DNA of 64,000 nt from an uncultured Prevotella sp. GTDB lineage: Bacteria; Bacteroidota; Bacteroidia; Bacteroidales; Bacteroidaceae. How positions within the stretch are numbered: position 1 is the first letter of the stretch; each line of letters opens with the position of its first letter. The translations under genes were made by a program, and so were the position numbers. This document shows positions 49,987-59,283 of the stretch, one piece after another. The notes beneath the pieces are model-generated. The model was given only the letters and a program-made list of their open reading frames with translations, was not told the origin of the DNA and did no database searches. The stretch covers positions 1 to 64,000 of the forward strand of contig CALUGW010000010.1 in NCBI GenBank assembly GCA_944320305.1, in the 5' to 3' direction.

Positions 49987-51501
49987 ATGGCTCAAGGTCA
50001 GATACAAGTACAGAAGCAGGAGCAGACCCTCAGGCAGACGCAGACCATCACCCAGCAGCAGATGCTGCAGGCGCACCTGGTGGAGCTGCCCATAAACCAG
50101 CTGATAGAGCGCATCAACACGGAGATGGACGACAACCCCGCGCTTGAGGCGGAGCCCGCGCCCGACGACGGCGCGGCCACGGACGGCGCCTACGGCGAGC
50201 CTGACGGCGACGCCGGGGGCGACGAGGACTTCGACGCCCGGACCGAGCGCGAGGAGCGCCAGTCGGCCCTCGACGCGGCCCTGGAGTCGATAGGGCGCGA
50301 CGACGAGGAGCTGCCCGTCTACCACGGGGGCGCCGCCGCGGGCGGCGCGGAGCGCGAGGAGATTGTCTACGGCGACACCGTGTCGTTCTACGACCAGCTG
50401 CGCGGGCAGATGGGCGAGACCGACCTGACGCCGCGCGAGCGCGACATCATGGAGTATCTCATCGGCTCGCTCGACGACGACGGGCTGCTGCGCAAGCCGA
50501 TAGACAGCATCGTTGACGAGCTGGCCATATACCACAACACCGACACCACGGCCGCCGAGGTGGAGCGGGTGCTGCGCAAGCTCCAGGGCTTCGACCCGCC
50601 GGGCATCGGCGCGCGCGACCTCAGGGAGTGCCTGCTGCTGCAGATAGACCGGCGCGGGCCGTCGCGGCTGACGGAGCTGATGCGCCTGGTGGTGGACCGC
50701 CACTTCGGCGAGTTCACCAAGAAGCACTGGGACCGCATCCAGAGCGCGCTGCGGCTGAGCGACGCCCAGGCCGGGGCGCTCATGAGCGAGCTGCGCAAGC
50801 TGAACCCCAAGCCGGGTGCCTCGATGGGCGAGACCGTGGGCCGGAGCATACAGCAGATAACGCCCGACTTCATCGTGGACACACAGGACGACGGCACCGT
50901 CAGCATGACGCTCAACGCGGGCGACGTGCCCGAGCTGAGGGTCTCGCAGTCGTTTGCCGACACCATGCGCGACTACCGCGACAACCGGGCCAACATGAGC
51001 CGCCAGGACAAGGAGGCCCTGCTCTACATAAAGAAAAAGGTGGACGCCGCCCAGGGCTTCATCGAGGCCGTGAAGACGCGCCGCCGCACGCTCACGCTCA
51101 CCATGCAGGCCATCATCACCTGGCAGCGCCGCTTCTTCGAGGACGGCGACGAGGCGTCGCTCCGCCCCATGATCCTCAAGGACATAGCCGAGAAGACGGG
51201 GCTCGACATATCGACGGTGTCGCGCGTGTGCAGCAGCAAGTACGCCCAGACGCGCTGGGGCACGTTCCCCCTGCGCCACTTCTTCAGCGACAACTTCGTG
51301 ACCTCCACGGGCGAGGAGCTGTCAACCCGCCGCATCAAGGCCGCCCTGCGCGACATCATCGAGGCCGAGGACAAGAGCAGCCCCCTGAGCGACGACGCGC
51401 TGAAGGACGCCCTGAGGGCCAAGGGCTTCCCAATAGCCCGCCGCACGGTGGCCAAATACCGCGAGCAGCTGGGCATACCGATAGCAAGACTAAGGAAATG
51501 A
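49987..51501 (+). CDS. rpoN: RNA polymerase sigma-54 factor
   Basis: 504 residues from ATG 49987 (MAQGQIQVQKQEQTLRQTQ). The Gln-rich region I (to ~50) interacts with activator ATPases; an acidic region II follows (EAEPAPDDGA...EDFDARTE); then the core-binding domain (~125-320), and the C-terminal DNA-binding part with the RpoN box ARRTVAKYREQL. Sigma-54 needs AAA+ enhancer-binding proteins, none of which is nearby. Overlaps the PAP2 gene by 4 bases. An upstream in-frame start (49936) lies inside the repeated leader and is less likely. Confidence 0.95.
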   Translation: MAQGQIQVQKQEQTLRQTQTITQQQMLQAHLVELPINQLIERINTEMDDNPALEAEPAPDDGAATDGAYGEPDGDAGGDEDFDARTEREERQSALDAALESIGRDDEELPVYHGGAAAGGAEREEIVYGDTVSFYDQLRGQMGETDLTPRERDIMEYLIGSLDDDGLLRKPIDSIVDELAIYHNTDTTAAEVERVLRKLQGFDPPGIGARDLRECLLLQIDRRGPSRLTELMRLVVDRHFGEFTKKHWDRIQSALRLSDAQAGALMSELRKLNPKPGASMGETVGRSIQQITPDFIVDTQDDGTVSMTLNAGDVPELRVSQSFADTMRDYRDNRANMSRQDKEALLYIKKKVDAAQGFIEAVKTRRRTLTLTMQAIITWQRRFFEDGDEASLRPMILKDIAEKTGLDISTVSRVCSSKYAQTRWGTFPLRHFFSDNFVTSTGEELSTRRIKAALRDIIEAEDKSSPLSDDALKDALRAKGFPIARRTVAKYREQLGIPIARLRK

Positions 51502-52115
51502 AACAGCGCAAGATATTCATCACGGCAAGGGTGCTGAGCATGGTGTTCACGCCCTTCTACCTGCCGGTGCTGGGCCTGCTGGCACTCTTCGTGTTCAGCT
51601 ACCTGAGCCTGCTGCCGCTGGCCTACAAGGCCACGGTGCTCGCCCTGGTGTATCTCTTCACGGTGCTCGCCCCCACACTGCTCATCCACGCCTACCGCCG
51701 CTACAACGGCTGGACGCTCGTGGAGCTGGGCAGCAAGGAGCGGCGCATGGTGCCTTATGTCATCTCCATCGCCTGCTACTTTGCCTGCGTCTACCTCATG
51801 GAGCGGCTCCACATCCCCCGCTTCATGGGCGGCATACTCATTGCCGCGCTGATAATACAGATAACGTGCGCCCTGATAAACGCCTGGTGGAAGATAAGCA
51901 CCCACACGGCGGCCACGGGCGGCGTGGCCGGGGCGCTGCTGTCGTTCGCCGAGATATTCGGCTTCAACCCCGTGTGGTGGCTCTGCGCCGTGTTCATCCT
52001 GGCCGGGGCGCTGGGCACGAGCCGCATGATCCTGCGCCAGCACACGCTCGCGCAGGTGGTGGCGGGCTTCTGGGTGGGCTTCGTCTGCGCCGTGGTGGGC
52101 ATACTTTTTGTGTGA
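51498..52115 (+). CDS. PAP2-superfamily membrane phosphatase-like protein
   Basis: 205 residues, about six transmembrane helices. PAP2 motifs are partly present: THTAATGG replaces the usual PSGH segment, and SRMILRQHTLAQ matches SRxxxxxHxxx with Gln where Asp is usual; the first KxxxxxxRP motif is not evident. It may be a lipid-phosphate phosphatase acting on undecaprenyl or phosphatidylglycerol phosphate, or a divergent non-catalytic member. It is translationally coupled to rpoN (ATGA overlap). Confidence 0.75.
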   Translation: MKQRKIFITARVLSMVFTPFYLPVLGLLALFVFSYLSLLPLAYKATVLALVYLFTVLAPTLLIHAYRRYNGWTLVELGSKERRMVPYVISIACYFACVYLMERLHIPRFMGGILIAALIIQITCALINAWWKISTHTAATGGVAGALLSFAEIFGFNPVWWLCAVFILAGALGTSRMILRQHTLAQVVAGFWVGFVCAVVGILFV

Positions 52116-52483
52116 ATTTGGAATTACGAATTAGGAATTACGAATTGTCGCGCACAGCGCGATGAAGAGTTAATGACTTTAGAGTTGGGGGGATGGTCAA
52201 ACGCTCCGGCGCCGCCGAAGGCCAAGACAGTTTCCCTCAATTGAAAATTCAAAAAGTCAAAATCGCCAAGGGCGAAAATTCAAAACTCACAATTGGCGCA
52301 GCCAACAACTCAAAACTCAAAATTCAAAACTCAAAACTCACAATTGGCTCAGCCGACAACTCAAAACTCAAAATTCAAAACTAGCGCAAGCGACAACTCA
52401 AAATTCAAAACTCAAAATTCAAAACTCAGAATTGGCGCAGCCAACAACTCAAAACTCAAAACTCAAAACTAAAAACTAAATAT
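52116..52483 (+). repeat. A+T-rich AAAACTCAAAATTC array
   Basis: 370 bases between the PAP2 gene and purE. From ~52240 units of ACTCAAAACTCAAAATTC alternate with short G+C blocks (GGCGCAGCCAAC, GGCTCAGCCGAC, GCGCAAGCGAC, GGCGCAGCCAAC) at a spacing near 40-50 bases. The left part is GAATTACGAATTAGG-type sequence. No gene is supported. Confidence 0.8.
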
Positions 52484-52990
52484 ATGGAACCACTGGTAAG
52501 CATAATCATGGGCAGCACAAGCGACCTGCCCGTAATGGAGAAAGCCTGCAAGCTGCTCGACGAGCTGCAGGTGCCGTTTGAAGTGAACGCCCTCTCGGCC
52601 CACCGCACGCCCGACGCCGTGGAGGCGTTCGCCCGCGGAGCGAAGGGCCGCGGCGTGAAGGTGATAATCGCCGGGGCGGGCATGGCCGCCGCGCTGCCGG
52701 GCGTGATAGCCGCCTCGACGACGCTGCCCGTCATCGGAGTGCCCATCAAGGGAATGCTCGACGGGCTTGACGCCCTGCTCAGCATAGTGCAGATGCCGCC
52801 GGGAATACCCGTGGCCACCGTAGGCGTGAACGGAGCGCAGAACGCCGCCATACTGGCCGTGGAGATGCTCGCGCTGGCCGACAGCGCTCTGGCCGCCCGC
52901 CTCGAAGCCTACAAGGACGGCCTGAAGGAGAAGATAGAGAAGGCCAACCGCGACCTCGCCGAGGTGAAGTATAATTATAAGGTGAACTGA
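52484..52990 (+). CDS. purE: N5-carboxyaminoimidazole ribonucleotide mutase
   Basis: 168 residues, class I PurE. SIIMGSTSDLPVMEKA at the N terminus, SAHRTPDAV, IAGAGMAAALPGVIAA and GVPIKGMLDGLDALLSIVQMPPGIPVATVGVNGAQNAAILA are all family signatures. It rearranges N5-CAIR to CAIR in purine synthesis; purK is not adjacent. The ispG start follows directly after its stop codon. Confidence 0.96.
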   Translation: MEPLVSIIMGSTSDLPVMEKACKLLDELQVPFEVNALSAHRTPDAVEAFARGAKGRGVKVIIAGAGMAAALPGVIAASTTLPVIGVPIKGMLDGLDALLSIVQMPPGIPVATVGVNGAQNAAILAVEMLALADSALAARLEAYKDGLKEKIEKANRDLAEVKYNYKVN

Positions 52991-54883
52991 ATGACCGACC
53001 TGTTCAACTACCGCCGCCGCGAGACATCGGTGGTGCGCGTGGGCGGCACGCCGCTGGGCGGCGGCAACCCCATACGCCTGCAGTCGATGACGACGACACC
53101 GACCGGCGACACCGAGGCTTCGGTGGCGCAGGCCAAGCGCATTGCCGACGCCGGCGGGGAGTACGTGCGCCTGACCACGCAGGGCGTGAAGGAGGCCGAG
53201 AACCTCAAGAACATCAACGCCCGGTTGCGCTCCGACGGCTACACGGTGCCGCTCGTGGCCGACGTGCACTTCAACCCCCGCGTGGCCGAGGTGGCCGCGC
53301 TATATGCCGAGAAGGTGCGCATCAACCCCGGGAACTACGTTGACCCGGCGCGCACGTTCAAGAAAATAGACTACACCGACGAGGAGTACGCCGCCGAGCT
53401 GAGGAAGATCGAGGAGCGCTTTGTACCGTTTCTGGACATCTGCCGCGAGCATCACACGGCCATCCGCATCGGTGTGAACCACGGCTCGCTGTCGGACCGC
53501 ATCATGTCGCGCTACGGCGACACGCCCGAGGGCATCGTGGAGAGCTGTATGGAGTTCCTCAGAATATGCAAGCGCGAGCGGTTCGCCGACGTGGTCATAT
53601 CCATCAAGGCCAGCAACACGGTGGTGATGGTGCGCTCGGTGCGCCTGCTTGTCAGCGCGATGGAGCGCGAGGGCATGGACTATCCGTTGCATCTGGGCGT
53701 CACCGAGGCCGGCGAGGGCGAGGACGGGCGCATAAAGAGCGCCGTGGGCATAGGCGCGCTGCTGGCCGACGGGCTGGGCGACACCGTGCGCGTGTCGCTC
53801 ACCGAGGAGCCTGAGGCCGAGATACCGGTGGCCCGCCACCTGGTGGACTACGTGACGCGCCGCGCCGGCCACGCTCCGATACCGGCCGCGCCGGCCCCGC
53901 AGTTTGACTGGCTGCACCCTGAGCGGCGCAAGACGCGCCGCGTGGCCAATATCGGCGGCGGCGCCGTGCCGGTGGTGGTGAGCAGCCTCATTGGCGGCCC
54001 CGCGCCGTCAAGGGCCGACTATGTGTATATCGGCGACGGCTCCAAGTGGGCCGACAGGGCCGACTGGACAGGGTGGTCCGGCGCCGGCGACGGCGCGGGG
54101 CAGCCCGTGCTCATGGCCGACTTCAACGTATGCGACGTGCTGCGGGCGGCCCACCCCGAGGCGGAGATATGCCCTGTGTTCCCCCACACGGCCCTTCCGT
54201 TTGTGGGCATGGTGCGGGCCGGGGTCAAGTTTGTGGTGCTCCAGTACGGAGTGCCGGTGGAAGAATATGTGGCCTGCCTCAAGGCTCACCCCGAGGCGGT
54301 GGCGGTCTGCATGTCGAACCACGCCAACCGCCTGGGCGAACAGCGCGCCCTGGCGCACGAGATGATGCTGAACGGAGTGGAGAACCCCGTGGTGTTCTGC
54401 CAGATGTACCGCCACAGCGCCGCCGCGAAGGGCGACTTCCAGATAGAGGCCGCCGCCGACATGGGTGCGCTGATGATGGACGGGCTGTGCGACGGCCTCT
54501 GGCTGATGAACGACGGCACGCTGCCACAGGCCGACGTGGAGGCCACGGCGTTCGGCATACTGCAGGCCGCGCGGCTCAGGATGACCAAGACCGAATACAT
54601 CAGCTGCCCAGGCTGCGGGCGCACCCTCTACGACCTGCGCTCCACGATAGCCCGCATCAAGGAGGCCACGGCGCAGATGACGGGGCTGAAGATAGGCATC
54701 ATGGGCTGCATAGTGAACGGCCCGGGCGAGATGGCCGACGCCGACTACGGCTACGTGGGGGCCGGGCGCGGCAGGATTTCGCTCTACCGCCGCAAGGAGT
54801 GCGTGGCCAAAAACATTCCCGAAGAGGAGGCCGTGGAGCGGCTGCTCGCCCTGATAAGGGCTGACGCCGGGCAGCGGCAGTAG
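52991..54883 (+). CDS. ispG: 4-hydroxy-3-methylbut-2-enyl-diphosphate synthase, large type
   Basis: 630 residues. The N-terminal TIM barrel has IRLQSMTTTPTGDTEASVAQ and IRIGVNHGSLSDRI; the C-terminal [4Fe-4S] domain has YISCPGCGRTLYDL and GCIVNGPGEMADADYGYVG, with three Cys and one Glu as expected ligands. A ~240-residue middle insert (~300-540) makes it the large form also found in plants and Chlamydiae. It reduces MEcPP to HMBPP in the MEP isoprenoid pathway. Zero-base gap to purE implies one operon. Confidence 0.96.
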   Translation: MTDLFNYRRRETSVVRVGGTPLGGGNPIRLQSMTTTPTGDTEASVAQAKRIADAGGEYVRLTTQGVKEAENLKNINARLRSDGYTVPLVADVHFNPRVAEVAALYAEKVRINPGNYVDPARTFKKIDYTDEEYAAELRKIEERFVPFLDICREHHTAIRIGVNHGSLSDRIMSRYGDTPEGIVESCMEFLRICKRERFADVVISIKASNTVVMVRSVRLLVSAMEREGMDYPLHLGVTEAGEGEDGRIKSAVGIGALLADGLGDTVRVSLTEEPEAEIPVARHLVDYVTRRAGHAPIPAAPAPQFDWLHPERRKTRRVANIGGGAVPVVVSSLIGGPAPSRADYVYIGDGSKWADRADWTGWSGAGDGAGQPVLMADFNVCDVLRAAHPEAEICPVFPHTALPFVGMVRAGVKFVVLQYGVPVEEYVACLKAHPEAVAVCMSNHANRLGEQRALAHEMMLNGVENPVVFCQMYRHSAAAKGDFQIEAAADMGALMMDGLCDGLWLMNDGTLPQADVEATAFGILQAARLRMTKTEYISCPGCGRTLYDLRSTIARIKEATAQMTGLKIGIMGCIVNGPGEMADADYGYVGAGRGRISLYRRKECVAKNIPEEEAVERLLALIRADAGQRQ

Positions 54884-54912
54884 GGCCGGCGGCCTGGAAC
54901 ATGCGCAGGAGA

Positions 54913-54948
54913 GGATGCCCGACGGCTGCCAACAGCCGCCGGGCATCC
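54913..54948 (+). terminator. Hairpin after ispG
   Basis: Arms GGATGCCCGACGGCTG / CAGCCGCCGGGCATCC with a 4-base loop and one mismatch; no T-tract follows. Confidence 0.55.
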
Positions 54949-55075
54949 CGTGTGAAGGCCCTGACTGTCTTGATGTTTTGCAAGGTGTGACTTACAAAAT
55001 GGCAGCCGCGAAACCCGTTTTTTAATACTTTAACCTAAAAAGACTTATCTTCCGGCCTTTTTTGTGCGGCCTGAC

Positions 55076-55106
55076 TTTGCGCTAATTCCTTTTTTTACTA
55101 ACTTTG
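55076..55106 (+). promoter_or_regulatory. Promoter of pckA
   Basis: TTTG (55076-55079), 19-base spacer, TAACTTTG (55099-55106), about 60 bases before the start, in an A+T-rich context. Confidence 0.85.
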
Positions 55107-55166
55107 CGGGCGATTCAGGGACAAAGCGACAAATAAGTAAACTCACAACTTAAATACATTTATAAA

Positions 55167-56780
55167 ATGGCAAAGTTTGACAAGTCAGTTTTGACAAAGT
55201 ATGGAATCACGGACACAACCGAGGTTCTTTACAATCCTTCCTACGAAGTGTTGTTTGAAGAAGAGACAAAGAGCGACCTCACAGGCTTCGACAAGGGCCA
55301 GGTGACGGAGCTTGGAGCTGTCAACGTGATGACCGGTATCTACACCGGCCGTTCGCCTAAGGACAAGTTCATCGTTATGGACGAGAACTCTAAGGACACC
55401 GTTTGGTGGACTTCAGACGAATATAAGAACGACAACAAGCCCGCCTCACAGGAGGCTTGGGCAGCCGTGAAGGAAATCGCCCAGAAGGAGCTTTCCGGCA
55501 AGAAACTGTACGTCATCGACGGTTTCTGCGGCGCCAACAAGGACACACGCATGGCCGTGCGCTTCATCATGGAGGTGGCATGGCAGGCTCACTTCGTCAA
55601 GAATATGTTCATCCGCCCCACGGAGGAGGAGCTGGAGGACTTCGAGCCTGACTTCGTTGTCTACAACGCCTCAAAGGCAAAGGTTGAGAACTGGAAGGAG
55701 CTGGGGCTCAACTCTGAGACCGCCGTTGTCTTCAACGTTACATCAAAGGAGCAGGTTATCATCAACACATGGTACGGCGGCGAGATGAAGAAGGGCATGT
55801 TCTCGATGATGAACTACTTCCTGCCGCTCAAGGGCATCGCCTCAATGCACTGCTCTGCCAACTGCGACATGAACGGAGAGAACACAGCCATCTTCTTCGG
55901 ACTGTCCGGAACGGGCAAGACCACGCTCTCCACCGACCCGAAGCGACTGCTCATCGGCGACGACGAGCACGGCTGGGACGACAACGGCGTGTTCAACTTC
56001 GAGGGCGGATGCTACGCCAAGGTCATCAACCTCGACAAGGAGTCGGAGCCCGACATCTACAACGCCATCAAGCGCGACGCCCTGCTTGAGAACGTCACTG
56101 TGGACGCCAACGGCAAGATTGACTTCACCGACAAGAGCACAACGGAGAACACCCGCGTGTCTTACCCCATCTACCACATCAACAACATCGTGAAGCCCAT
56201 CAGCCACGCTCCCGCCGCCAAGCAGGTGATTTTCCTCTCTGCCGACGCTTTCGGAGTGCTGCCTCCTGTGTCTATCCTCTCACCCGAGCAGACAAAGTAC
56301 TACTTCCTGTCGGGCTTCACAGCCAAGCTCGCCGGTACAGAGCGCGGCATCACCGAGCCTACACCGACCTTCTCGGCCTGCTTCGGCCAGGCTTTCCTGG
56401 AGCTGCACCCGACGAAATACGCTGAGGAACTCGTTAAGCGCATGGAGAAGAGCGGCGCAAAGGCATATCTGGTGAACACCGGCTGGAACGGAACAGGCAA
56501 GCGCATATCCATCCGCGACACCCGCGGCATCATCGACGCCATCCTGAACCACTCCATCGACGAGGCTCCCACGAAGACCATTCCTTACTTCAACTTCGTT
56601 GTTCCGACGCAGCTTGAGGGCGTTGACCCCAACATCCTCGACCCGCGCGACACCTACGCTGACGCCGCTCAGTGGGAGGAGAAGGCCAAGGATCTGGCCG
56701 GACGCTTCATAAAGAACTTCGCCAAGTACGAGAACAACGCCGCCGGCAAGGCTCTCGTAGCCGCCGGCCCGAAGCTCTGA
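55167..56780 (+). CDS. pckA: Phosphoenolpyruvate carboxykinase (ATP)
   Basis: 537 residues, full length. Kinase-1 loop [11 protein letters not shown] (~249), kinase-2 [24 protein letters not shown], the substrate-binding [10 protein letters not shown] and the adenine region TRGIIDAI. It interconverts oxaloacetate and PEP; in fermentative Bacteroidales it runs mostly towards oxaloacetate as part of succinate formation. Its codon use is more moderate in G+C than that of neighbours, consistent with high expression. Single-gene unit with a strong promoter and terminator. Confidence 0.97.
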   Translation: MAKFDKSVLTKYGITDTTEVLYNPSYEVLFEEETKSDLTGFDKGQVTELGAVNVMTGIYTGRSPKDKFIVMDENSKDTVWWTSDEYKNDNKPASQEAWAAVKEIAQKELSGKKLYVIDGFCGANKDTRMAVRFIMEVAWQAHFVKNMFIRPTEEELEDFEPDFVVYNASKAKVENWKELGLNSETAVVFNVTSKEQVIINTWYGGEMKKGMFSMMNYFLPLKGIASMHCSANCDMNGENTAIFFGLSGTGKTTLSTDPKRLLIGDDEHGWDDNGVFNFEGGCYAKVINLDKESEPDIYNAIKRDALLENVTVDANGKIDFTDKSTTENTRVSYPIYHINNIVKPISHAPAAKQVIFLSADAFGVLPPVSILSPEQTKYYFLSGFTAKLAGTERGITEPTPTFSACFGQAFLELHPTKYAEELVKRMEKSGAKAYLVNTGWNGTGKRISIRDTRGIIDAILNHSIDEAPTKTIPYFNFVVPTQLEGVDPNILDPRDTYADAAQWEEKAKDLAGRFIKNFAKYENNAAGKALVAAGPKL

Positions 56781-56825
56781 TCGGACATTAGAATTTTTCA
56801 TAATTGAAATTTTAAGTTTAGTTGA

Positions 56826-56860
56826 GTCCGTCTGATGTGAGTCAGGCGGGCTTTTTTTTT
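56826..56860 (+). terminator. Terminator of pckA
   Basis: Stem GTCCGTCTGA / GTCAGGCGGGC with a short loop followed by nine T. Confidence 0.9.
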
Positions 56861-56955
56861 GTGCGCGGCAGGCAAACGCCGACAAGCTGTGGCGCCCGCT
56901 GTTGCGTTGTCGCCTGCTGTTTCTGCTGCAGCGTGTGCCCGGCGGCAGCGCACGA

Positions 56956-56992
56956 AAAAAGGGGATGCGCCATGGCGGGCGCATCCCCTTTT
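56956..56992 (-). terminator. Terminator of the rubredoxin gene
   Basis: Arms AAAAGGGGATGCGCC / GGGCGCATCCCCTTTT with a 5-base loop; a T-run follows on the minus strand (TTTTTTCG). Confidence 0.85.
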
Positions 56993-57007
56993 CAGTGCCG
57001 GCGGACG

Positions 57008-57169
57008 TCAGTCGGCCGGCTTGAAGTCGTCTTTGCCTACGCCGCAGAGCGGGCACACCCAGTCGTCGGGCAGGTCCTCAAAAGCTGTTCCGGGAGCGAT
57101 GCCGTTGTCGGGGTCGCCCTCCGCCGGGTCATAAACATAACCGCAGGTCTCGCAAATGTACTTTTTCAT
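57008..57169 (-). CDS. Rubredoxin
   Basis: 53 residues, too short for ordinary gene-length cut-offs but unmistakable. The two iron-binding knuckles are [10 protein letters not shown] (C6-x2-C9) and [11 protein letters not shown] (x2 spacing), with the conserved DDWVCP and the ATG start [10 protein letters not shown]. It is a small one-electron carrier using a single Fe bound by four Cys, in anaerobes typically serving rubrerythrin-type peroxidases or other oxygen-defence enzymes. It sits between the pckA terminator and the GT9 gene with its own strong terminator; an upstream gap of only 21 bases to the GT9 stop means it is probably co-transcribed from the GT9 side. Confidence 0.96.
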   Translation of the reverse strand: MKKYICETCGYVYDPAEGDPDNGIAPGTAFEDLPDDWVCPLCGVGKDDFKPAD

Positions 57170-57190
57170 AATCGTATATGTTTAAGTTGG

Positions 57191-58291
57191 TTAAAGGCTT
57201 TCTTGCCGCCGGGTGTCCGCCTGCGCCCCGGCAGTGGCGCCGGTCCTGGCCAGTTCGAGCTCCACTCGCTCCACAATCTGCTCCGGGGCGATGCTTCTCA
57301 TGCAGGCGAAGTCGCCGCGCAGGCACGGCTTGTTGCCGTAGACGCTGCACGGGCGGCACGGCAGGTCCACCTGCACCGCCCGCTCCGATGTCTGGTTCCA
57401 GCCCATGAATCCCGCCGCCGGATGCGTCGCGCCCCACACGCTCACCACCGGTGTGCCCACAATCGAGGCCAGGTGCATGTTCGCGCTGTCCATCGACACC
57501 ATCAGGTCAAGGTGGCTCATCAGTATCAGCTCCTGCTGCATGGCCTCCAGGTGGCGCGACACGTAGACGCACTGCGGCACTCTGGCGCACCATCCGGCAA
57601 ACACCCGCTCCTCGTCGGCGCCCCGGCCGAAGAGGAATATGCGCGCCTTGGGGTGGCGTCCGGTTATCATTTCCACCACGCGGAGCATCATCTCGGGCGG
57701 ATACACCTTGCCCGGGTGCGCGGCGAACGGCGCCACGCCGATCCAGTGCTCATAGACCTTCTTCGCCCCGAATATGGCGGGCAGCAGGTTGAGGTTGCCC
57801 CCCTCGGGCGGGAATATGGAGCGGAAGCCCAGCTTGACGGGGTATCCCAGCTGCGCCAGGGTGTCGGCGTAGTTCTGGAATGGCGTTGGCAGCTGCTCCA
57901 TGCGCTTGTGCTGCTGGGCCGTGAGCAGCCGGCGGAGCTTGCGGTGCTTGTCCACGTGGGCCACGCGGTAGCGGTCGATGGTGAACCTCATGCGCAGGTA
58001 TTCCGAGCGGAGCACGTCGTGGAAGTCGGCTATGGCGGTAAAGTTCTTCGCCGTCAGGCGCCGGTAGAGGGCGTTCAGCCCCCTCAGCCCGTGGTACTCG
58101 CGCTTCACGTCGGCCTCCATGAAGCTCACGTTGGGCGCCAGGTCCTCGAAAAACGCGCGGGCGTACTCCCTGCTCAGCACGGTGACGCGCACGTCGGGGT
58201 AGGCTACGGCCAGCGAGTAGACCACCGGCACGGTCATGGCCACGTCGCCCAGCGACGAGAACCTTATGATGAGTATGTGCTCTTTCTTCAT
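57191..58291 (-). CDS. Family 9 glycosyltransferase (heptosyltransferase-like)
   Basis: 366 residues, GT-B fold. ILIIRFSSLGDVAMTVPVVYSLA is the GT9 N terminus; IGVAPFAAHPGKVYPPEMM and SMDSANMHLASIVGTPVVSVWGATHP in the C-terminal half are the donor-binding signatures. It likely transfers heptose or another sugar to the lipopolysaccharide core. A Cys-rich stretch (LPCRPCSVYGNKPCLRGDFACM) near the end resembles that of other GT9 enzymes. A 69-base gap separates it from the DUF4254 gene upstream on the same strand. Confidence 0.93.
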   Translation of the reverse strand: MKKEHILIIRFSSLGDVAMTVPVVYSLAVAYPDVRVTVLSREYARAFFEDLAPNVSFMEADVKREYHGLRGLNALYRRLTAKNFTAIADFHDVLRSEYLRMRFTIDRYRVAHVDKHRKLRRLLTAQQHKRMEQLPTPFQNYADTLAQLGYPVKLGFRSIFPPEGGNLNLLPAIFGAKKVYEHWIGVAPFAAHPGKVYPPEMMLRVVEMITGRHPKARIFLFGRGADEERVFAGWCARVPQCVYVSRHLEAMQQELILMSHLDLMVSMDSANMHLASIVGTPVVSVWGATHPAAGFMGWNQTSERAVQVDLPCRPCSVYGNKPCLRGDFACMRSIAPEQIVERVELELARTGATAGAQADTRRQESL

Positions 58292-58360
58292 TGCTTGTGC
58301 GTTTTCGGTCAGCCCGGCGCCCCCTGCCGCGGCGTGGCGGCTGCGGCTGTGCGGCGTCGG

Positions 58361-58975
58361 TCAGCCCTTTTTGCCATAGAGTACGGGGTTGGTGGCCGGG
58401 TCGTTGTACATTTTCATCTGTCTGTACACCTTCATATACTTCCGCCCGGCGGCGATGTCGTCAAGCAGCTGGTCGATGGCCAGCGAGAGGTCCGCGCGCT
58501 GCTCGAGCAGCACGTCAAGCTTGGCGCCGCAGCGCCGGCGGTGCTCCTCGGTGGCGTCGGCCCGCTCTGTCTCCTCCCTCATGTGGTATATCTTCAGCGC
58601 GAGTATCGACAGCCGGTCTATGGCCCAGGCCGGGCTCTCGGTGTTCAGGCGGGCGTCGGCCAGCGGCCTCACCTCGCTGTAGGTCTGGCGGAAGTAGCTG
58701 TCGATCTGCTCCACAAGGTCGGTGCGGTCCTGGTTGCTGCGGTCTATGCGGCGTTTCAGCGACAGGGCGTCCTCAGGACTGATGTGCGGGTCGCGTATCA
58801 GGTCCTCCAGATGCCACTGCACGGTGTCTATCCAGCACTTGGTGTAGAGGCTGTGGTCTATCGAGTCGCGGCCGTAGGGGTTCTGTATCGGCGTGTCCAC
58901 GTTGTCGCGCAGGTGGTAGTCGCCTATCACCTTGTCAAAGATTGAGTTGCAGTGTTCTGTGAATGACATTTCCAT
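58361..58975 (-). CDS. DUF4254 protein
   Basis: 204 residues from ATG 58975 (MEMSFTEHCNSIFDKVIGDYH). The longer frame upstream crosses the promoter and is rejected. All-helical with the family segments NPYGRDSIDHSLYTKCWIDTVQWHLEDLIRDP, LVEQIDSYFR and LSILALKIYHMREE. Function is unknown; the recurrent position next to GT9 genes suggests a role in glycan assembly. A promoter-like TAGATTTG (59029-59036, minus strand) is 19 bases from TTGG. Confidence 0.88.
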   Translation of the reverse strand: MEMSFTEHCNSIFDKVIGDYHLRDNVDTPIQNPYGRDSIDHSLYTKCWIDTVQWHLEDLIRDPHISPEDALSLKRRIDRSNQDRTDLVEQIDSYFRQTYSEVRPLADARLNTESPAWAIDRLSILALKIYHMREETERADATEEHRRRCGAKLDVLLEQRADLSLAIDQLLDDIAAGRKYMKVYRQMKMYNDPATNPVLYGKKG

Positions 58976-59028
58976 TACGTATGTTTGTTCGGGCGCCGGT
59001 GGCGCCTGCTGTTCGCTGTTAGTTAATG

Positions 59029-59059
59029 CAAATCTAAGCAAACTTTTCCAATTGTCCAA
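59029..59059 (-). promoter_or_regulatory. Promoter of the DUF4254-GT9 operon
   Basis: Minus strand TTGG (59056-59059), 19-base spacer, TAGATTTG (59029-59036); one mismatch in the -33. Confidence 0.6.
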
Positions 59060-59175
59060 CGTTTCGGCCCTGTTTTTCGCCTCTTTCCAATCATTTTGCA
59101 CCATTTTTCAAGCAGCGGGCCGTCCCGGAGCTACTTGTCGGGCCTGCCCGCGGGTGCTGTAACGAATATTTTTTG

Positions 59176-59183
59176 TACCTTTG
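59176..59183 (+). promoter_or_regulatory. Putative -7 element of the sulfatase gene
   Basis: TACCTTTG, 100 bases before the start codon; preceded by ATATTTTTTG but without a clear -33 at 19-20 bases. Confidence 0.55.
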
Positions 59184-59283
59184 CAGCGCTGTGCGCCGCT
59201 GCCCACGCCGCTCCGCGCCGTATTTGCCGGGCGGGCGGCGGCGCCACAGCAGGAAACGACTCTTACAGAAACCGTATAACAAG

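Noticed and set aside
52193-52480. Regularly spaced repeats resembling a CRISPR array
   Set aside because: The repeat units are A+T-rich, vary in length and merge into one another, there are no unique spacers of fixed length, and no cas genes are nearby.
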